Notes: a model not told the origin generated them from the letters alone. Shown: positions 22,499-40,554, counted from the first letter of the stretch. The stretch is DNA of 64,000 nt from Leptospira sanjuanensis (GCF_022267375.1 NZ_JAIZBH010000002.1:121001-185000); one strand, 5' to 3'. A program made the numbers and translations.

Positions 22499-22580
22499 GC
22501 CTGAATCTTAAAAAAACTCCGAAAAACACGAAAAAAAGCTTCCATTTTCTTGAAAAACGGGCAAATTATAGAAAATTGCT

Positions 22581-23669
22581 ATGTTTTTTCGAGCAAAAAC
22601 AAAATTTCTGGCACAAATCTTGCTTACTGGGCTGGTCGGGTTCGGGATGGTTGGATCCTTGTCCGCGTCCGAAAATCAGTCGGAAGCGAAGTCTGAAATT
22701 TTAACGCATCAAACGGAAGTGGACCGAGTTTTATTGCAACCGGTCGCAAGTGATTTTGATTTGGATCAGTTGGACTTTTCCATTTCAAACACAAGGCTCG
22801 TTGCTCAAAAAGAAATTTCTAAATCGACTTCAAAGCCGATTCTTGATTTTGGTTCCGGCAAAAACGGAATCGTCGCAAATTTGTCTGCCTCTGAATTTCA
22901 CTTTTTAGCTTTCAGTTTGTATACCGGATGTCGCGCTATTGTTCAAAGTAATCCGTCTCAAAATTCTTTCAAAGATACTCGCAATTTTGTTTTTGCCACG
23001 AGCGATTTTTCTCATTCTCTTTTGCCTGAGAATTTTGTAAGTTCGTTGTCGGAACATTCTTCCGCACTTTCTTCGATTCCGATCTTTTCGGTCGGATGCC
23101 TCTCGAACGCTTCCGCATCAAAAGAATCAATCAGCTCCGAAGCTGCATTTTCTTCCCGTGATTCTTTCGATCGAGTTCGGACTTTTGTCGGTGAAAGGAT
23201 GTCGCAAGTTGTTCTTTTAGGTCTAAACGCCGAAGATCGGAAAAATAGGGGACAATGGCAGGGTGGGCAGAGGGCACTGATTTCCGAGGATTGGGCTGAA
23301 ATCCGGGAAATGTCGGAATTGCAAGATTTATCCGAAAGGTTCCGTGCCGTCCAAGAAAACGGCGACCCTTGGGTAATCGGGGGTAAGCTTCCACGGGAGC
23401 TAAAAACCAAGGTTGATCTACTGGGAATTTTTCCTTTGATTCGAATACAAACCCGACAACCTGCAAATGTCGGAATTCTTGGAGAAAGCGTTCCGGTTTC
23501 AGGATTCACTAAGGCGGCATTCATCCTCGAAAGTCAAAACCTGGTCGAAAATTCTCATCTTCAAAATAATGAAATTCTTTCCGGCGGGCTGTCGACTAAC
23601 GGCGACAATCGGAAATCAAAACTTTCATTCCAAGTTCGCCCGAACTTCGACACAGAAATCCGCTCGTAG
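22581..23669 (+). CDS. Exported protein of unknown function
   Basis: A 362-residue product with a signal peptide: positively charged start, hydrophobic about 10-28, then SLSASENQS. The mature part has no membrane segments, is rich in Ser and Phe and holds few cysteines; no catalytic motif is obvious. It starts at ATG 22581 after an A-rich stretch, without a clear ribosome-binding site, 82 bases after the preceding gene. A location in the periplasm or at the cell surface follows from the signal peptide. Confidence that it is a real gene is moderate. Confidence 0.6.
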   Translation: MFFRAKTKFLAQILLTGLVGFGMVGSLSASENQSEAKSEILTHQTEVDRVLLQPVASDFDLDQLDFSISNTRLVAQKEISKSTSKPILDFGSGKNGIVANLSASEFHFLAFSLYTGCRAIVQSNPSQNSFKDTRNFVFATSDFSHSLLPENFVSSLSEHSSALSSIPIFSVGCLSNASASKESISSEAAFSSRDSFDRVRTFVGERMSQVVLLGLNAEDRKNRGQWQGGQRALISEDWAEIREMSELQDLSERFRAVQENGDPWVIGGKLPRELKTKVDLLGIFPLIRIQTRQPANVGILGESVPVSGFTKAAFILESQNLVENSHLQNNEILSGGLSTNGDNRKSKLSFQVRPNFDTEIRS

Positions 23670-23693
23670 AGAAAATTCTTATTTTGTTTGTTT

Positions 23694-23710
23694 TTCAGCC
23701 TACGGCTGAA
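23694..23710. promoter_or_regulatory. Short hairpin in the leader of the gene at 23722
   Basis: TTCAGCC-TAC-GGCTGAA, 7-base perfect arms with a 3-base loop, 11 bases before the ATG at 23722. It follows the end of the exported-protein gene but has no T-run after it, so it may modulate translation of the downstream gene. Confidence 0.4.
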
Positions 23711-23721
23711 AATCTTTGTCC

Positions 23722-24102
<381 letters not shown>

Positions 24103-24107
24103 AAACC

Positions 24108-24126
24108 CCCTGTGCTGAGCACAGGG
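24108..24126 (-). terminator. Hairpin terminator reading leftward
   Basis: CCCTGTG-CTGAG-CACAGGG, with a 7-base stem. On the minus strand it is followed by GG and five T residues, so it would stop leftward transcription. On the plus strand no T-run follows. It lies just after the stop of the gene ending at 24102. Confidence 0.6.
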
Positions 24127-24723
24127 CATAAAATCAAAGTTGCAAATGTCCAAAAATGGGCAAATGCTGACATTTCCGCGACATCCTCCGCCAAATTCAG
24201 GAAACCAAGGCTGTCCTTTGGGCAAATAGGTAACTGCCTAAATTTAAACATGATCGGTCGGCGTCAAATAGGGGCGGTTCAGGTAGGATGCCTATAAAAC
24301 CGAAATCAACAAAGTACAGGGAGACTGGGAATCTAAGATCTTTGGGATTATGTCACATATAGAAGTTTTAATGCTCAAAAATAGGCCAATGCTAAATGTC
24401 GTTGAGAGCCTTTGTTTACGGTTTCTGCGAAGAAGCGGCAGGGAAGGCCATTGGATCGGCGAATGGCTGCTTTGATCAAATAAGGGCACGTGAATCCTTT
24501 AAAAACGGGCCTAACTTCTGCAGGACGTTCTGCGATATGCCCGCAAAAGGAAAAGCCGTGCCGGAGTGACGGCAGATAGATCAAAGGACGAAGGCTCGAG
24601 CTGCGGAGCCGGAGTTCCTGTGGAAAGGGCTCCTTTGGGGGGATTATAGACAAAAACAGATCATAGCTTATCAAGAATCATGCAAATCTGTCATGTGTAG
24701 GAAAAATTCCTGCAGATGCAAAG
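24127..24723. other. About 600 bases without a confident gene
   Basis: This stretch between the basic-tailed gene and the zinc ribbon holds several short inverted repeats (AAATGTC at 24144-24150 with GACATTT at 24169-24175; TTCC-TGT-GGAA inside GGAG/CTCC arms near 24611-24633) and one minus-strand frame of 99 codons (24375-24674) with no recognisable domain, signal or good start. A leftward terminator sits at its left end. It could hold a decayed gene or a structured RNA; I cannot decide between them. Confidence 0.4.
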
Positions 24724-24780
24724 GTGTCAGAAAAAGGAATTTACGAAAGCCCGGCATTTCCGACAATCTACGGAATATTT

Positions 24781-24996
24781 ATGGCTGAAGTAATTAAACT
24801 CCGCGTGCGGTGCCACGCCTGTTCGTATATGATTGAAGGCTCCGCGAAATACGGAGCTGGGCATTATGTCCCGGAGGGTGTGGATTTCGAGTTCGTTGCT
24901 ATTGGAAAAATAGAAACACCAAAAGGCCGAAGAGTAAAGGCTGAAATTTTAGCAGTTTGCCCAAATTGTGGAGTAAAGAATAAATGGACGGTTTGA
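24781..24996 (+). CDS. Small zinc-ribbon protein
   Basis: About 71 residues from ATG 24781; the frame is open to 24724, but the first 19 residues of that version look like untranslated leader. CHAC near residue 12 and CPNC near residue 61 are the two knuckles of a zinc ribbon. Between them is a beta-rich segment (FEFVAIGKIETPKGRRVKAE). Short proteins of this shape include phage Com-like translational regulators and transcription cofactors, but I do not recognise a specific family. It is followed by the convergent phosphatase gene. Confidence 0.6.
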   Translation: MAEVIKLRVRCHACSYMIEGSAKYGAGHYVPEGVDFEFVAIGKIETPKGRRVKAEILAVCPNCGVKNKWTV

Positions 24997-25051
24997 TTTC
25001 CGCAGTAATTGATTAAAAATAATCTATAAAAAAGAATCGAAATGAATCAGC

Positions 25052-26500
25052 TTACTTAAAATCGATTAAAATTAGGCATATGTCATCCTCCGCCTTGTTG
25101 GATCCTCTGAATTCGATCAGGCGCTGGTCGATGCTCTCGGGGGTAATTTCGGCAATGGCCGACGAAGCAGTGCCGCGCTGCGTGAGCCAGCGGTAGAGCT
25201 CCCGGTCGCCTAACATCTTTTGTTCTGCGTTGTGGGTTTCCGGGATTCCGTCGGTAAAAATCGCAATTCTATCTCCGGAACTAAGCCGAATCTCCCTTTC
25301 TTTATAGTCCATTTTAGGAAAGATGCCTAGGATCTTTCCTCCGGGAGAAAGAAAGCGGAGCTTAAAATTGGGTAATTGCTGATTAAAAATAATCCCTTTA
25401 TTATGACCAGCATTAGCGTATTTAATTAGCTTTTTTTTGATATTTAGATAAATATAAATTCCTGTAATGAAGTTATCGTTCAGTTTACCATACACATCTT
25501 CATTGATTTTTCTTAAGAGTTTGCCGGGACGCTCCCAATATCCGGAATTTTTTTCAAAACTGGATTTGAGCGTATTGGAAAACAAAGCGGCTCCGATTCC
25601 ATGGCCCGAAATGTCCGCAAGAAAAATTCCGTATTCGGTGCCGGAAATTCGGCGGATCGTGTAAAAGTCGCCTCCGACAGGAAGCACGGGCTTGTACAGA
25701 ATTTGTATTTTTACGCTTTCTTCAGGACCGGGAAGATCCGCGCGTAATGATTTTTTCTGAATCTTCTCCGCTTGGCGAAATTCTTTTTCGAGGTCGAGCT
25801 TTTCTTTTAAAATATTCTCGTGCTCTAACTGCCGCATACTGAGCAGTTCTTTCAAACGTGTGGAAATGACTGCGTGCAGGTTTTGAATGAGGGAATCGGA
25901 TTCTAAGCTTAAAATCTCCGTGGAAATCAAATATTTGAGACGGTTTTCCGATCCGATTTTTCGTAAAAGATGGAATTGAAAATTTTTCCGTAAAAGAACT
26001 TCGGCCTCGTAGATCTGCGCAAAGTTTAAACCGGAACCTTCGGGAGATAGAATTCTTTCGATGACTTGAGATGGGTTTTGATACGTAAAAGGACGTTCTT
26101 CTGCAAAGGAATACAGTTTCCAGCGATATAGTTGGAACGTATCTACCACCCTTTGAAGGTTGAATGTCCACGTTTTGGAAAGCCCCTGAAACCAGGATTC
26201 AAGCAATGAGATTCTGGAATAATCTCGTCCTGGATGGGGTCTGTGATAATTTCCGAGTTCTTTCAGAATTGCGAGAATTTCGCGATGAATCGGCGTTAGG
26301 TCCGGAAACGAGTCGTTTACGAATTTCGCTCCGGAGAGAATTTTTTGCAGAGAATACACCATGTCCTCTCGAAGAATCTGGAACAAGGTTTGCTTGAGTT
26401 CGTCTCGATCGATTTCCCGAGTTTCGTTTCCCTTTTTAGAACCGAGAAGCCGAAGCTTGGACAAAAACATTTCCACTTCGAAGGCCAGGTCCTCGGACAA
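25052..26500 (-). CDS. SpoIIE/RsbU-type PP2C serine phosphatase
   Basis: A signalling phosphatase, 482 residues from TTG 26500. The start is doubtful because no ribosome-binding site precedes it; the frame is open to 26578, where AGGGAG precedes a CTG at 26566. The N-terminal 220 residues are helical without known motifs. A coiled coil (about 225-250) leads into the PP2C domain: PVLPVGGDFYT, ADISGHGIGAALFS, YANAGHNKG, and FTDGIPETHN, which carry the metal-binding Asp residues. Such proteins usually dephosphorylate anti-anti-sigma (STAS) proteins; a STAS-like gene lies at 40543 but not adjacent. No membrane segment. Confidence 0.9.
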   Translation of the reverse strand: MSEDLAFEVEMFLSKLRLLGSKKGNETREIDRDELKQTLFQILREDMVYSLQKILSGAKFVNDSFPDLTPIHREILAILKELGNYHRPHPGRDYSRISLLESWFQGLSKTWTFNLQRVVDTFQLYRWKLYSFAEERPFTYQNPSQVIERILSPEGSGLNFAQIYEAEVLLRKNFQFHLLRKIGSENRLKYLISTEILSLESDSLIQNLHAVISTRLKELLSMRQLEHENILKEKLDLEKEFRQAEKIQKKSLRADLPGPEESVKIQILYKPVLPVGGDFYTIRRISGTEYGIFLADISGHGIGAALFSNTLKSSFEKNSGYWERPGKLLRKINEDVYGKLNDNFITGIYIYLNIKKKLIKYANAGHNKGIIFNQQLPNFKLRFLSPGGKILGIFPKMDYKEREIRLSSGDRIAIFTDGIPETHNAEQKMLGDRELYRWLTQRGTASSAIAEITPESIDQRLIEFRGSNKAEDDICLILIDFK

Positions 26501-26661
26501 GGAATCGGGGATTTCGGAGACGGCTTTCTGAATTGAGTTTAGAATTTCGTTCGATAAATCTTTCAGCTTCTTTTCTCCCTAAGATGTTCGCTGGAATTGA
26601 AAAACGGCTGGAGGATTTCCGTTTTGCCGAAATTCTGGATTCGTACGTCGCCTTGGTTTGA

Positions 26662-28110
26662 ATGAATTTTACGACTCCACAATACTTTCTTTTTTTTGCA
26701 ATCGTTTGGTGCGTTCGATGGGCTCTTGCCGCGTTCTTTCCGAAGAAGAATGTTTTCGTTTTGTATTTTCTGCTTTTGGTCAGTTATTTTTTCTATCTTT
26801 CCTGGGATTATCGCTTCGGGGTCTTGATTCTTTTTACTACCGTTCTGGATTACTCCGTGGGTCGGGGTTTGGATGCTCAGGAGAATCTTCGAAAGCGGAA
26901 AATTCTTCTCCTTCTTTCTTTAATCGGAAATCTTGCGGTCCTCGGATTTTTTAAATATTTCAATTTCTTTACGGATTCGTTTTTAAAGTTCTTTCATTCG
27001 TTTGGCTGGAACGTCGAGGCTCCGGCTTTGAAGGTGATTCTACCGGTTGGGATTTCGTTTTACACGTTTCAATCGTTGAGTTATTCGATCGACGTTTATA
27101 GAAAACAAATCCCGGCGGAAAAGAGTTTCGCGCATTATGCCCTATTCCTTTCCTTTTTTCCGCAGCTTGTGGCCGGTCCCATCGTTTCCGCGAGAATTCT
27201 TCTGCCCGCGCTTCGTTCCCTGTTTCGCTGGGAAAACGTTCCGATTCGAGAAGGAATTTGGCTGATTCTTTTGGGTTTCGTGAAGAAGGCCGTGATCGCC
27301 GATCGCATTTCCGTGATTTCGGACTTCGCTTATCAATTCCCGGAATCCGTCTCCACCGTTTTCGCTTGGATGGGCGTCGTTTCGTATGCGATCCAGATAT
27401 ATTGCGATTTTTCCGGTTATACGGACATCGCGATCGGTTCGGCGCTTCTTTTGGGAGTGCGTCTTCCTGAAAATTTCAAACTTCCGTATACGGCGGATAG
27501 TTTTTCCGACTTTTGGAGAAGATGGCATATCTCCCTGTCCGGTTGGCTCCGCGAATATCTTTACATTCCTCTCGGGGGAAATCGAATCAGCGGACTTGTG
27601 ACCTATCGCAATCTTTTGATCACCATGATTCTAGGCGGCTTGTGGCACGGAGCGAGTTGGAATTTCGTGATCTGGGGATTTTTACACGGGCTTTGTTTGG
27701 CGTTGGAACGATGGTTTCGGGACCGGATCCGTTTTCCTTGGACGGAAGGTTTGTTCGTAGCTCGGATCGCGAAAATTCTATATCAGATTTTTGTAATTCT
27801 TTTGGTATGTTTGATTTGGATTTTTTTTCGATCGAAAACGTTTTCGGGATCGATGGATCTGTTTGTCGCTCTTTTTCGGTTTCGCGACGGAATTGAACCC
27901 ACTTACACGATGCAGACTCAGTTCCTGACGATTTTTGGGCTGATGGTCGCGGCGGCCTGGATCGGTAGAAAAGAAGAATTCTCCGGTTCTTTTTCATCCT
28001 TTCGGGAGAATCTTCACTGGAGTCTTTTCGCTTTACTGAGCGCCCTCGGTTTTATCGTGGGCGTTGTCTTGACCGTGGAAACAAAACCCTTTCTCTATTT
28101 CGTTTTTTGA
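26662..28110 (+). CDS. MBOAT-family membrane O-acyltransferase (AlgI/DltB-like)
   Basis: Polytopic membrane enzyme of 482 residues with about ten hydrophobic segments. The family motif is clear: [20 protein letters not shown], then the conserved His in [19 protein letters not shown]. Such proteins transfer acyl groups to envelope polysaccharides or lipids across the membrane and normally work with an SGNH-type partner; one lies at 29723, separated by a single minus-strand gene. The acceptor cannot be deduced. Start ATG 26662. The last 16 bases overlap the convergent gene. Confidence 0.92.
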   Translation: MNFTTPQYFLFFAIVWCVRWALAAFFPKKNVFVLYFLLLVSYFFYLSWDYRFGVLILFTTVLDYSVGRGLDAQENLRKRKILLLLSLIGNLAVLGFFKYFNFFTDSFLKFFHSFGWNVEAPALKVILPVGISFYTFQSLSYSIDVYRKQIPAEKSFAHYALFLSFFPQLVAGPIVSARILLPALRSLFRWENVPIREGIWLILLGFVKKAVIADRISVISDFAYQFPESVSTVFAWMGVVSYAIQIYCDFSGYTDIAIGSALLLGVRLPENFKLPYTADSFSDFWRRWHISLSGWLREYLYIPLGGNRISGLVTYRNLLITMILGGLWHGASWNFVIWGFLHGLCLALERWFRDRIRFPWTEGLFVARIAKILYQIFVILLVCLIWIFFRSKTFSGSMDLFVALFRFRDGIEPTYTMQTQFLTIFGLMVAAAWIGRKEEFSGSFSSFRENLHWSLFALLSALGFIVGVVLTVETKPFLYFVF

Positions 28111-29639
28111 AACGGACGACGGAGCGCTTCCTGAATTCTGCGGGAATCTTCGTAGAGTAAGAACGCTTCGTTTTCGCAGGAAAATCGTTTGGACGGAACT
28201 CCGTAAACCTCCCGAATCCGCTCTTCTCCGAATCCTTTCGTAAACACCGCGACGGTTCCGGCGTAATTTTGCAAATATCGATCTTTGTTCGAAATCGTAT
28301 GAGAACCTTCTAATGTTCCGTAGGCGACATGGATGGAGCGAATTTTCTTTTTTGAAAAAACGAAAATCCTTTTCGCAGCCCAAAAATCGCTCACGACCAG
28401 TGAAATCGGCGTTTTTTCGACGATTGTGTCGATACACGCGGTTTCCTGTGGTACCCTCAGGGAGAGCCGAATCGGTTGATTTTGACCGTTTTCGGTCGAT
28501 TTGTGCCCGAGAAGCAAAAGCAAAAGGAATAAAAGAAAAATTCCGAGAGTAAGATAACGTTTCGGAAATCCGGCGACGAAACATAGAAAAAATGGTGCGA
28601 GGATCAAAGCCGGTGCCGCATAACGCAGGCTATATTCGTCGATGTATGATCCCGTTGCAACGGGCGCAAGGACGAGAACCGCAAAGAAAAAAAACAGAAA
28701 CGCGGTTGATTTCGTTTTGCGAATTCTTGTTAAACCGGCAAGGAGGGCAAGCGCGAGAAGTAAGAGTAAGATCGCGGGCACCGGAACGTTCCCTTGCAAA
28801 CCCGACGTGAACCAAAGTCGAGCTTCGGTAAAAAAACGGATTCCGTCTTTCGTTGCCTGCGCGACCGAAAGTTGCACTGGGATTCGTCCCGCCTTTTCGA
28901 TGTATAAAAACGATTTTAGAATCGCATGCAGGATCAATCCGAAAACACCCGCGAGTAAAAGAAGTTTGGAACTTTCGGGAAAATACCGTTTCCATCCTTT
29001 GTCTTTTCGATTTACTGTGAACGAAAAAACAAAACCGGCTAAGATTCCCGAAACGATCAACTCGATAAAGAGAATCCGATCGGACGCTGTGGTAAGCGCG
29101 ATCCAAAGAAACAAAAAGATCGCGTTTCGTTTTTCCATTCTTTGGTGAAGAAGAGGCCAAACATACAACACGATTAAGAACGCACTCGCATGGATCGACG
29201 GTAAGAAGAGAATGTATAAAGCCGGGAACAGGCCTGCGGCGAGCAACAAAAACGAAATCAAAAGTAACACCCAGGCTTTCACGCGCCGTTCTTCCTTTTG
29301 GGAGAGTTTTTTTCGGTTCCGTTCTTCCTGTGCGAAAATCCAAAAACGTTCCATAAGAACTGTGAACGTGATCGTCTGTAAGAATGCGAAACAAAGTAGA
29401 GCCTGATATGCGTTTTCAAAAAGCAAAAGGAGGATCGATACGATCGGGAAGTCCGGAAAAAAATACGGAGAGGGGGTGAACGACCAGGAAAGAAAATTTC
29501 CTCCGTCCCGAAACACATCCAGAGCAAGCGCGGGAAGATACAAAATATCCGAGTTCAGATAGATCCCTTCCGGGCTTCGCGTCAGGGAATAAAACAGGGA
29601 AAGAAAAAAGAGAATCAGGCTGAGAACATACTTCCACAT
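28095..29639 (-). CDS. Polytopic membrane protein, glycosyltransferase-like
   Basis: 514 residues with roughly ten to twelve membrane segments beginning at residue 5, and a soluble C-terminal domain of about 120 residues. Early residues contain [23 protein letters not shown], an acidic loop of the sort found after the first membrane helix in GT-C-type glycosyltransferases and in Leptospira-type membrane proteins, but no signature is decisive. It sits between an MBOAT and an SGNH gene, overlapping the MBOAT end, so a role in envelope glycan modification is plausible. Start ATG 29639. Confidence 0.7.
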   Translation of the reverse strand: MWKYVLSLILFFLSLFYSLTRSPEGIYLNSDILYLPALALDVFRDGGNFLSWSFTPSPYFFPDFPIVSILLLLFENAYQALLCFAFLQTITFTVLMERFWIFAQEERNRKKLSQKEERRVKAWVLLLISFLLLAAGLFPALYILFLPSIHASAFLIVLYVWPLLHQRMEKRNAIFLFLWIALTTASDRILFIELIVSGILAGFVFSFTVNRKDKGWKRYFPESSKLLLLAGVFGLILHAILKSFLYIEKAGRIPVQLSVAQATKDGIRFFTEARLWFTSGLQGNVPVPAILLLLLALALLAGLTRIRKTKSTAFLFFFFAVLVLAPVATGSYIDEYSLRYAAPALILAPFFLCFVAGFPKRYLTLGIFLLFLLLLLLGHKSTENGQNQPIRLSLRVPQETACIDTIVEKTPISLVVSDFWAAKRIFVFSKKKIRSIHVAYGTLEGSHTISNKDRYLQNYAGTVAVFTKGFGEERIREVYGVPSKRFSCENEAFLLYEDSRRIQEALRRPFQKTK

Positions 29640-29722
29640 TCTTCCCGAAAGGATTCCCGGATGGAATTGAGGGTAAAGTCAAAAAAGAAGTTCCTGGACA
29701 GACGACGCTCGGTTGCAAGAAT

Positions 29723-31429
<1,707 letters not shown>

Positions 31430-31494
31430 TAAACGAGCCGAATTCGGCTAATACTATCGAAATGTGAGGGCGGGCTTTTCCGTTTTATTCAATT

Positions 31495-32544
<1,050 letters not shown>

Positions 32545-32556
32545 TACTGTCATTCC

Positions 32557-34524
<1,968 letters not shown>

Positions 34525-34548
34525 TTCCAGATTGTCCTACGCCCCGCG

Positions 34549-36035
<1,487 letters not shown>

Positions 36036-36133
36036 AACTCGCGAACTCGACTCGAGGTCGGTGGCGACTCAATCCTAAGCGGAATCGAGCCGTTTGACCG
36101 AGTTACGTCGGCGTTCCGTTGAAAGTTTTCACT

Positions 36134-37027
36134 CTACGTTCCCGAATAAGTCGAGTAGGCCTTCTCGAATTTTTTCTTCTTTAAATCCTTGCGATCGATT
36201 CGAATGTGAAAGTGGCCTTCGCCGATTTCGGAATGAAATATTAGAATTTCCGAATTTTCTTCGATCTTGGATGAGGATTTCTTGCGACGACGGGATTTGC
36301 CGTTCTCTTCTTCGTCGTCCTCATCGTCCATACGTTCGTCTTCGCCCTGCCAAAACAAGGGTCTTCCGAAAATTCTCAGACTCGGATTCCAGGTCGCGAC
36401 TTCCGCTTTGAGAAGTTTGGTCAGCTTGTCGTACAACGCTTTCGGGAGAAGTTTTGCGATCGTTCTGTAATCGTACGCGTCGCCCGCCACATAGAAAAGA
36501 TATTTCGGTGAAAAGGAAAGTCTGTAGGTCGCGTCTCTGTATTCTTCCAAATAATATTCCGGTTCGGGAAGGGAATCCTCGTCGGGGTACTCGACGACCT
36601 TTAAATCCTCGATCGGCCCTTCGTAGAATTTTAAGATGAACTCGCCTTCGATCGTATCGAAGATGTAGAGAATTCCTTCGTCCGGAAAAAGATTTTCAAT
36701 ATCATACTTTTTGAATTCGGCGATATTGAGCTGCGCGAAAAAATACGTTTCTTTCGGCCAAAATTTCGCGTTGGGAAGATGGGGAAGCCCTTTCAACTTC
36801 GAGGAGCCGAGCGGAATCTTTTTTTCCGGCGTTTCCTTTTCGTCGATATCGATGAAGTAGTGCAATGCCTTGGCAAGAATGGTCGGCGTGACTTTCTCGT
36901 CCTCCTGAAAATAAACCGAAGAAGTTCCGTCGTAATAGGTTCCTTCCGCCGGAATCTTTTCCAAAAGACCTTTCGGATACGGATACTCGAGAACGAGTTT
37001 TTTTGCTGTAGAAATCGGGGTGCTCAT
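36134..37027 (-). CDS. DUF1963 (YwqG-like) protein
   Basis: 297 residues. The central part (about 75-200) matches the DUF1963 pattern: GLPHLPNAKFWPKE, FFAQLNIAEF and LFPDEGILYIF. The function of this family is unknown. The C-terminal 60 residues are acidic then basic (ERMDDEDDEEENGKSRRRKKSSSK) and may be a flexible extension. Start ATG 37027. It faces the end of pyk across about 100 bases with no clear terminator hairpin. Confidence 0.8.
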   Translation of the reverse strand: MSTPISTAKKLVLEYPYPKGLLEKIPAEGTYYDGTSSVYFQEDEKVTPTILAKALHYFIDIDEKETPEKKIPLGSSKLKGLPHLPNAKFWPKETYFFAQLNIAEFKKYDIENLFPDEGILYIFDTIEGEFILKFYEGPIEDLKVVEYPDEDSLPEPEYYLEEYRDATYRLSFSPKYLFYVAGDAYDYRTIAKLLPKALYDKLTKLLKAEVATWNPSLRIFGRPLFWQGEDERMDDEDDEEENGKSRRRKKSSSKIEENSEILIFHSEIGEGHFHIRIDRKDLKKKKFEKAYSTYSGT

Positions 37028-37160
37028 AGAATTCCTTTTTGTTCGTTTTTATAATTCGAAAGCGTTATGCGTCTTGCGAACAAACAATCAACAAAGAAGC
37101 AAGGAAAGTATTGAGTCGGAAATGGGGGAGTTCCCACGTTTCTAGGTTTTAAAAAACGAA

Positions 37161-37417
<257 letters not shown>

Positions 37418-37421
<4 letters not shown>

Positions 37422-37801
37422 GACCGGTCCTTGATCCGAAGAGAAGAGGCGGCTAACCACAAAAAGACGATCGAAAGGAAAAAACTGATTCCCCCCGTGC
37501 CCAGGCTGGAGATGAGAAGATCGCCGCCCGTGATTCTATGGATAAAAACGAACGCCCCGCCTAACAACCCGATGGAGCCGAATGCCAGAAAAAAAAGCCC
37601 GATCTTGAGAAAAATATAGGCTTGGATTCCCGCCTGAAAGCGCTTGATGAGGAATTTTTTTCCGTAGAGGAGAAGGGTTTGGAAGTATTCCAGAACGGAA
37701 TCCACCAAAGAGAGGAAATGCGATTTAAGATCGTTTCCTCGTTTCGTATAATCGGAGTCGTACGATTCCGATTTGGAATCTGATTTTCTTTTTTTAGCCA
37801 T
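37418..37801 (-). CDS. Small membrane protein with two transmembrane segments
   Basis: 127 residues: a charged N-terminal 30 (KKRKSDSKSESYDSDYTKRG), an amphipathic region, then membrane segments at about 65-88 and 94-117 and a short basic C-terminus. The layout resembles small phage-holin-superfamily or YqjE-like envelope proteins, which commonly occur beside YqjD/ElaB-like proteins, as here (37821). Start ATG 37801. Confidence 0.7.
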
Positions 37802-37820
37802 CGGTTCCCGGCGGTTCGTA

Positions 37821-38099
37821 TTATTTTCTGCGAATCAACATTCCGACGAGAAGTCCGATTCCGAGTCCCACTCCGAGTCCGATCAAAGCCGCCTTCTGCG
37901 GATTTTCCTTGATATAAGTTCCGGTTTCGTCAATAATTTGTTTCGCTCTTTCGGAAGTGTCGCCCGAGATCTGTTTGATCTTTTCCTTAAGATCGGAAAC
38001 GTGTTCGAGATATTCTTCGCGGGCTTTGCCGGTGATGCGTTTCGCTTTGTCCTTTAAGGACTCCACTTCTTCATTGAAATCTTCCGCCTTGGATGTCAT
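37821..38099 (-). CDS. ElaB/YqjD-like (DUF883) membrane-anchored protein
   Basis: 92 residues: an acidic-basic coiled-coil body of about 68 residues ([22 protein letters not shown]) and a C-terminal glycine-zipper membrane anchor ([19 protein letters not shown]) ending IRRK. This is the layout of tail-anchored YqjD/ElaB proteins, which in enterobacteria associate with ribosomes at the inner membrane. That role is not established here. Start ATG 38099. Confidence 0.85.
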   Translation of the reverse strand: MTSKAEDFNEEVESLKDKAKRITGKAREEYLEHVSDLKEKIKQISGDTSERAKQIIDETGTYIKENPQKAALIGLGVGLGIGLLVGMLIRRK

Positions 38100-38342
38100 G
38101 GATGATTCCTCCCGATTCTTTTTGTAAGTTCTCCGTCTGTGGAATCAACCACTTTCGTTCTTTCGCAGGGCGGTTTTTCTCTCGAATTTTGAAGTCTAAG
38201 TAAAAGAGTGGAAAAATCCGTTCGAGAAAAGACGCAAACGCCCGGAACCTTTTCGGATCGCCTACGATCAAAAAGTCGGTTCCGCGTTTCGATGTGAAAA
38301 TTTTTTGCAGGCTAAGAATCATCCCAGTGTTAGGATAAACAA

Positions 38343-38756
38343 ATGAATTGGATCGGCAAGCTGGTTCGTCTCAGAAGACGTCAAAAGCAAAGAATCTTTA
38401 ACAAGGCGTACCGCCAAGCTCTGAAGTTAATGAAGAAAGAATTCAAGGCGGAACGAGACCGTCATCTTCAGGCGGAGAAGGAACTCGAGAAATATTACAG
38501 AAAAGACGTGGATACCGAGGCGAAAAAAACTCGGAAGAAGATTCAGGAACTCGACAACTTCAAACTTCTTTTGGAAAGAAGGGAGATGGAATTGGATTCC
38601 AAGATCGTGTTCTTAAACGAACAACTTCAAAAGATCGAAGAACTCAAGGCAAGAATGGACGGCGCGGTCAACTTGATGGCAAGGGCCGGATCACTTTCCA
38701 ACGGAGCCGTCGACGACGCGGAAAAAATCAAACAAACCCTCAAAAAGGTTTTCTAA
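38343..38756 (+). CDS. Coiled-coil protein of unknown function
   Basis: 137 residues, highly charged, a nearly continuous coiled coil from residue 25 to 110 (KLMKKEFKAERDRHLQAEKE and LLLERREMELDSK). Basic N-terminus (RLRRRQKQRIFNK). No domain recognised. Start ATG 38343. It lies seven bases upstream of phhB and is probably cotranscribed with it. Confidence 0.7.
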   Translation: MNWIGKLVRLRRRQKQRIFNKAYRQALKLMKKEFKAERDRHLQAEKELEKYYRKDVDTEAKKTRKKIQELDNFKLLLERREMELDSKIVFLNEQLQKIEELKARMDGAVNLMARAGSLSNGAVDDAEKIKQTLKKVF

Positions 38757-38762
38757 TCTTTT

Positions 38763-39053
38763 ATGAACGACCGCGAACTGCAAGACCTGAAAGAAAAAAT
38801 TCCTTCAGGTTGGGAAGTGCGGTTCCGGGAAAACGTTCCTTTCCTTTTCAAAACCTATTCGTTTAACAAATACGTCGGCGGCGTAGAGTTCGTAAACGCA
38901 CTCGCGAATATCGCCGAGCGGATGGATCACCATCCCGATCTTTTTCTGACGTATCGAAAGGTTACGGTCGAGATCTTCACTCATTCCAAAAATTCGGTCA
39001 CCGAACTCGATCTTCGTTTCGTTCACGAAGCGGAAAAAATTTTTAATTCTTAA
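38763..39053 (+). CDS. phhB: 4a-hydroxytetrahydrobiopterin dehydratase-like protein
   Basis: 96 residues, the normal length for pterin-4a-carbinolamine dehydratase. The active-site histidine pattern is visible: [22 protein letters not shown], followed by [14 protein letters not shown]. The enzyme recycles oxidised tetrahydropterin cofactors. No aromatic amino acid hydroxylase is visible in this window, so the physiological partner is unclear. Start ATG 38763. A bidirectional terminator follows. Confidence 0.9.
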   Translation: MNDRELQDLKEKIPSGWEVRFRENVPFLFKTYSFNKYVGGVEFVNALANIAERMDHHPDLFLTYRKVTVEIFTHSKNSVTELDLRFVHEAEKIFNS

Positions 39054-39103
39054 ATCAGTTTGTCGAGAGCCCGGCCGCTTTCGCGGCAACGCCCGAGAAA
39101 TAA

Positions 39104-39131
39104 AAAAGCCCGGGGTTTAAGCCGGGCTTTT
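39104..39131. terminator. Bidirectional rho-independent terminator
   Basis: AAAAGCCCGG, an 8-base loop, CCGGGCTTTT. The A and T ends serve both directions, between phhB (plus) and the response regulator (minus), which converge here. Confidence 0.9.
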
Positions 39132-39170
39132 GCGTTTCAAAGCGGGGGTTGCTTCGAAATCTTCCGGATC

Positions 39171-39896
<726 letters not shown>

Positions 39897-39929
39897 TACC
39901 AAGCCCCCGGTAGAGATTAGAGGATAAAA

Positions 39930-39988
<59 letters not shown>

Positions 39989-40122
39989 GCCACATTTTTA
40001 CCAGATTCTAGGTCGTTTCATAATTTCGAGCCTTCGAGTTTCTCCGCCGAACGGTGATAAAACTGTGGATTGTGTAAAATTATAATCAAATATACGTAAA
40101 GTTTGAAAGTGTGTAAAATATC

Positions 40123-40554
40123 ATGAGCCATCCTTTGTCCAACCCGCTCACATGGGCGATCCTCTCCGTCAACGAAGACGGACTCAACTCGGAATCCGTC
40201 ACGCGTGAGTTAGACCTCAAACCCGATTTTAGTACTCCCAGAATTGCAACGGACAAAGAAGGAAAACCTCTCGGTTTCGGTCACTGGCAGCTCCATTCCA
40301 CGTTGGACGCACAGGCCCCGCTCGAAGATCATATCCTTCAAATTCTGGAGAAGGTGCTTCCTTCCCGTCATAAGGTGAAGGAGTTCGCGACGAAACATCA
40401 TCTTTGCATGTACGTTTCGGTGGAGTTCTCGGATTACTCTCTCAAGGAAACGGAAATTTCTCCGAAGCTTCTTTTGCTTTTGGGAAACTTGGGGATCAAA
40501 CTCGTGTTTCAACCTTGGAAGCGGGACGAAAAAAGAAGAAGGTCAGAAGACTAA
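40123..40554 (+). CDS. DUF4279-like protein
   Basis: 143 residues. The opening [27 protein letters not shown] and the later [19 protein letters not shown] match the shape of DUF4279 proteins, whose function is not known. No membrane segment. Start ATG 40123. It overlaps the convergent STAS-like gene by 12 bases at its end. Confidence 0.7.
   Translation: MSHPLSNPLTWAILSVNEDGLNSESVTRELDLKPDFSTPRIATDKEGKPLGFGHWQLHSTLDAQAPLEDHILQILEKVLPSRHKVKEFATKHHLCMYVSVEFSDYSLKETEISPKLLLLLGNLGIKLVFQPWKRDEKRRRSED

Noticed and set aside
24375..24674. Minus-strand 99-codon frame
   Set aside because: No domain, signal or convincing ribosome-binding site; lies in a structured gene-free stretch.
38071..38322. Minus-strand 83-codon frame overlapping the DUF883 gene start
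   Set aside because: No domain or ribosome-binding site, and it overlaps a well-supported gene.
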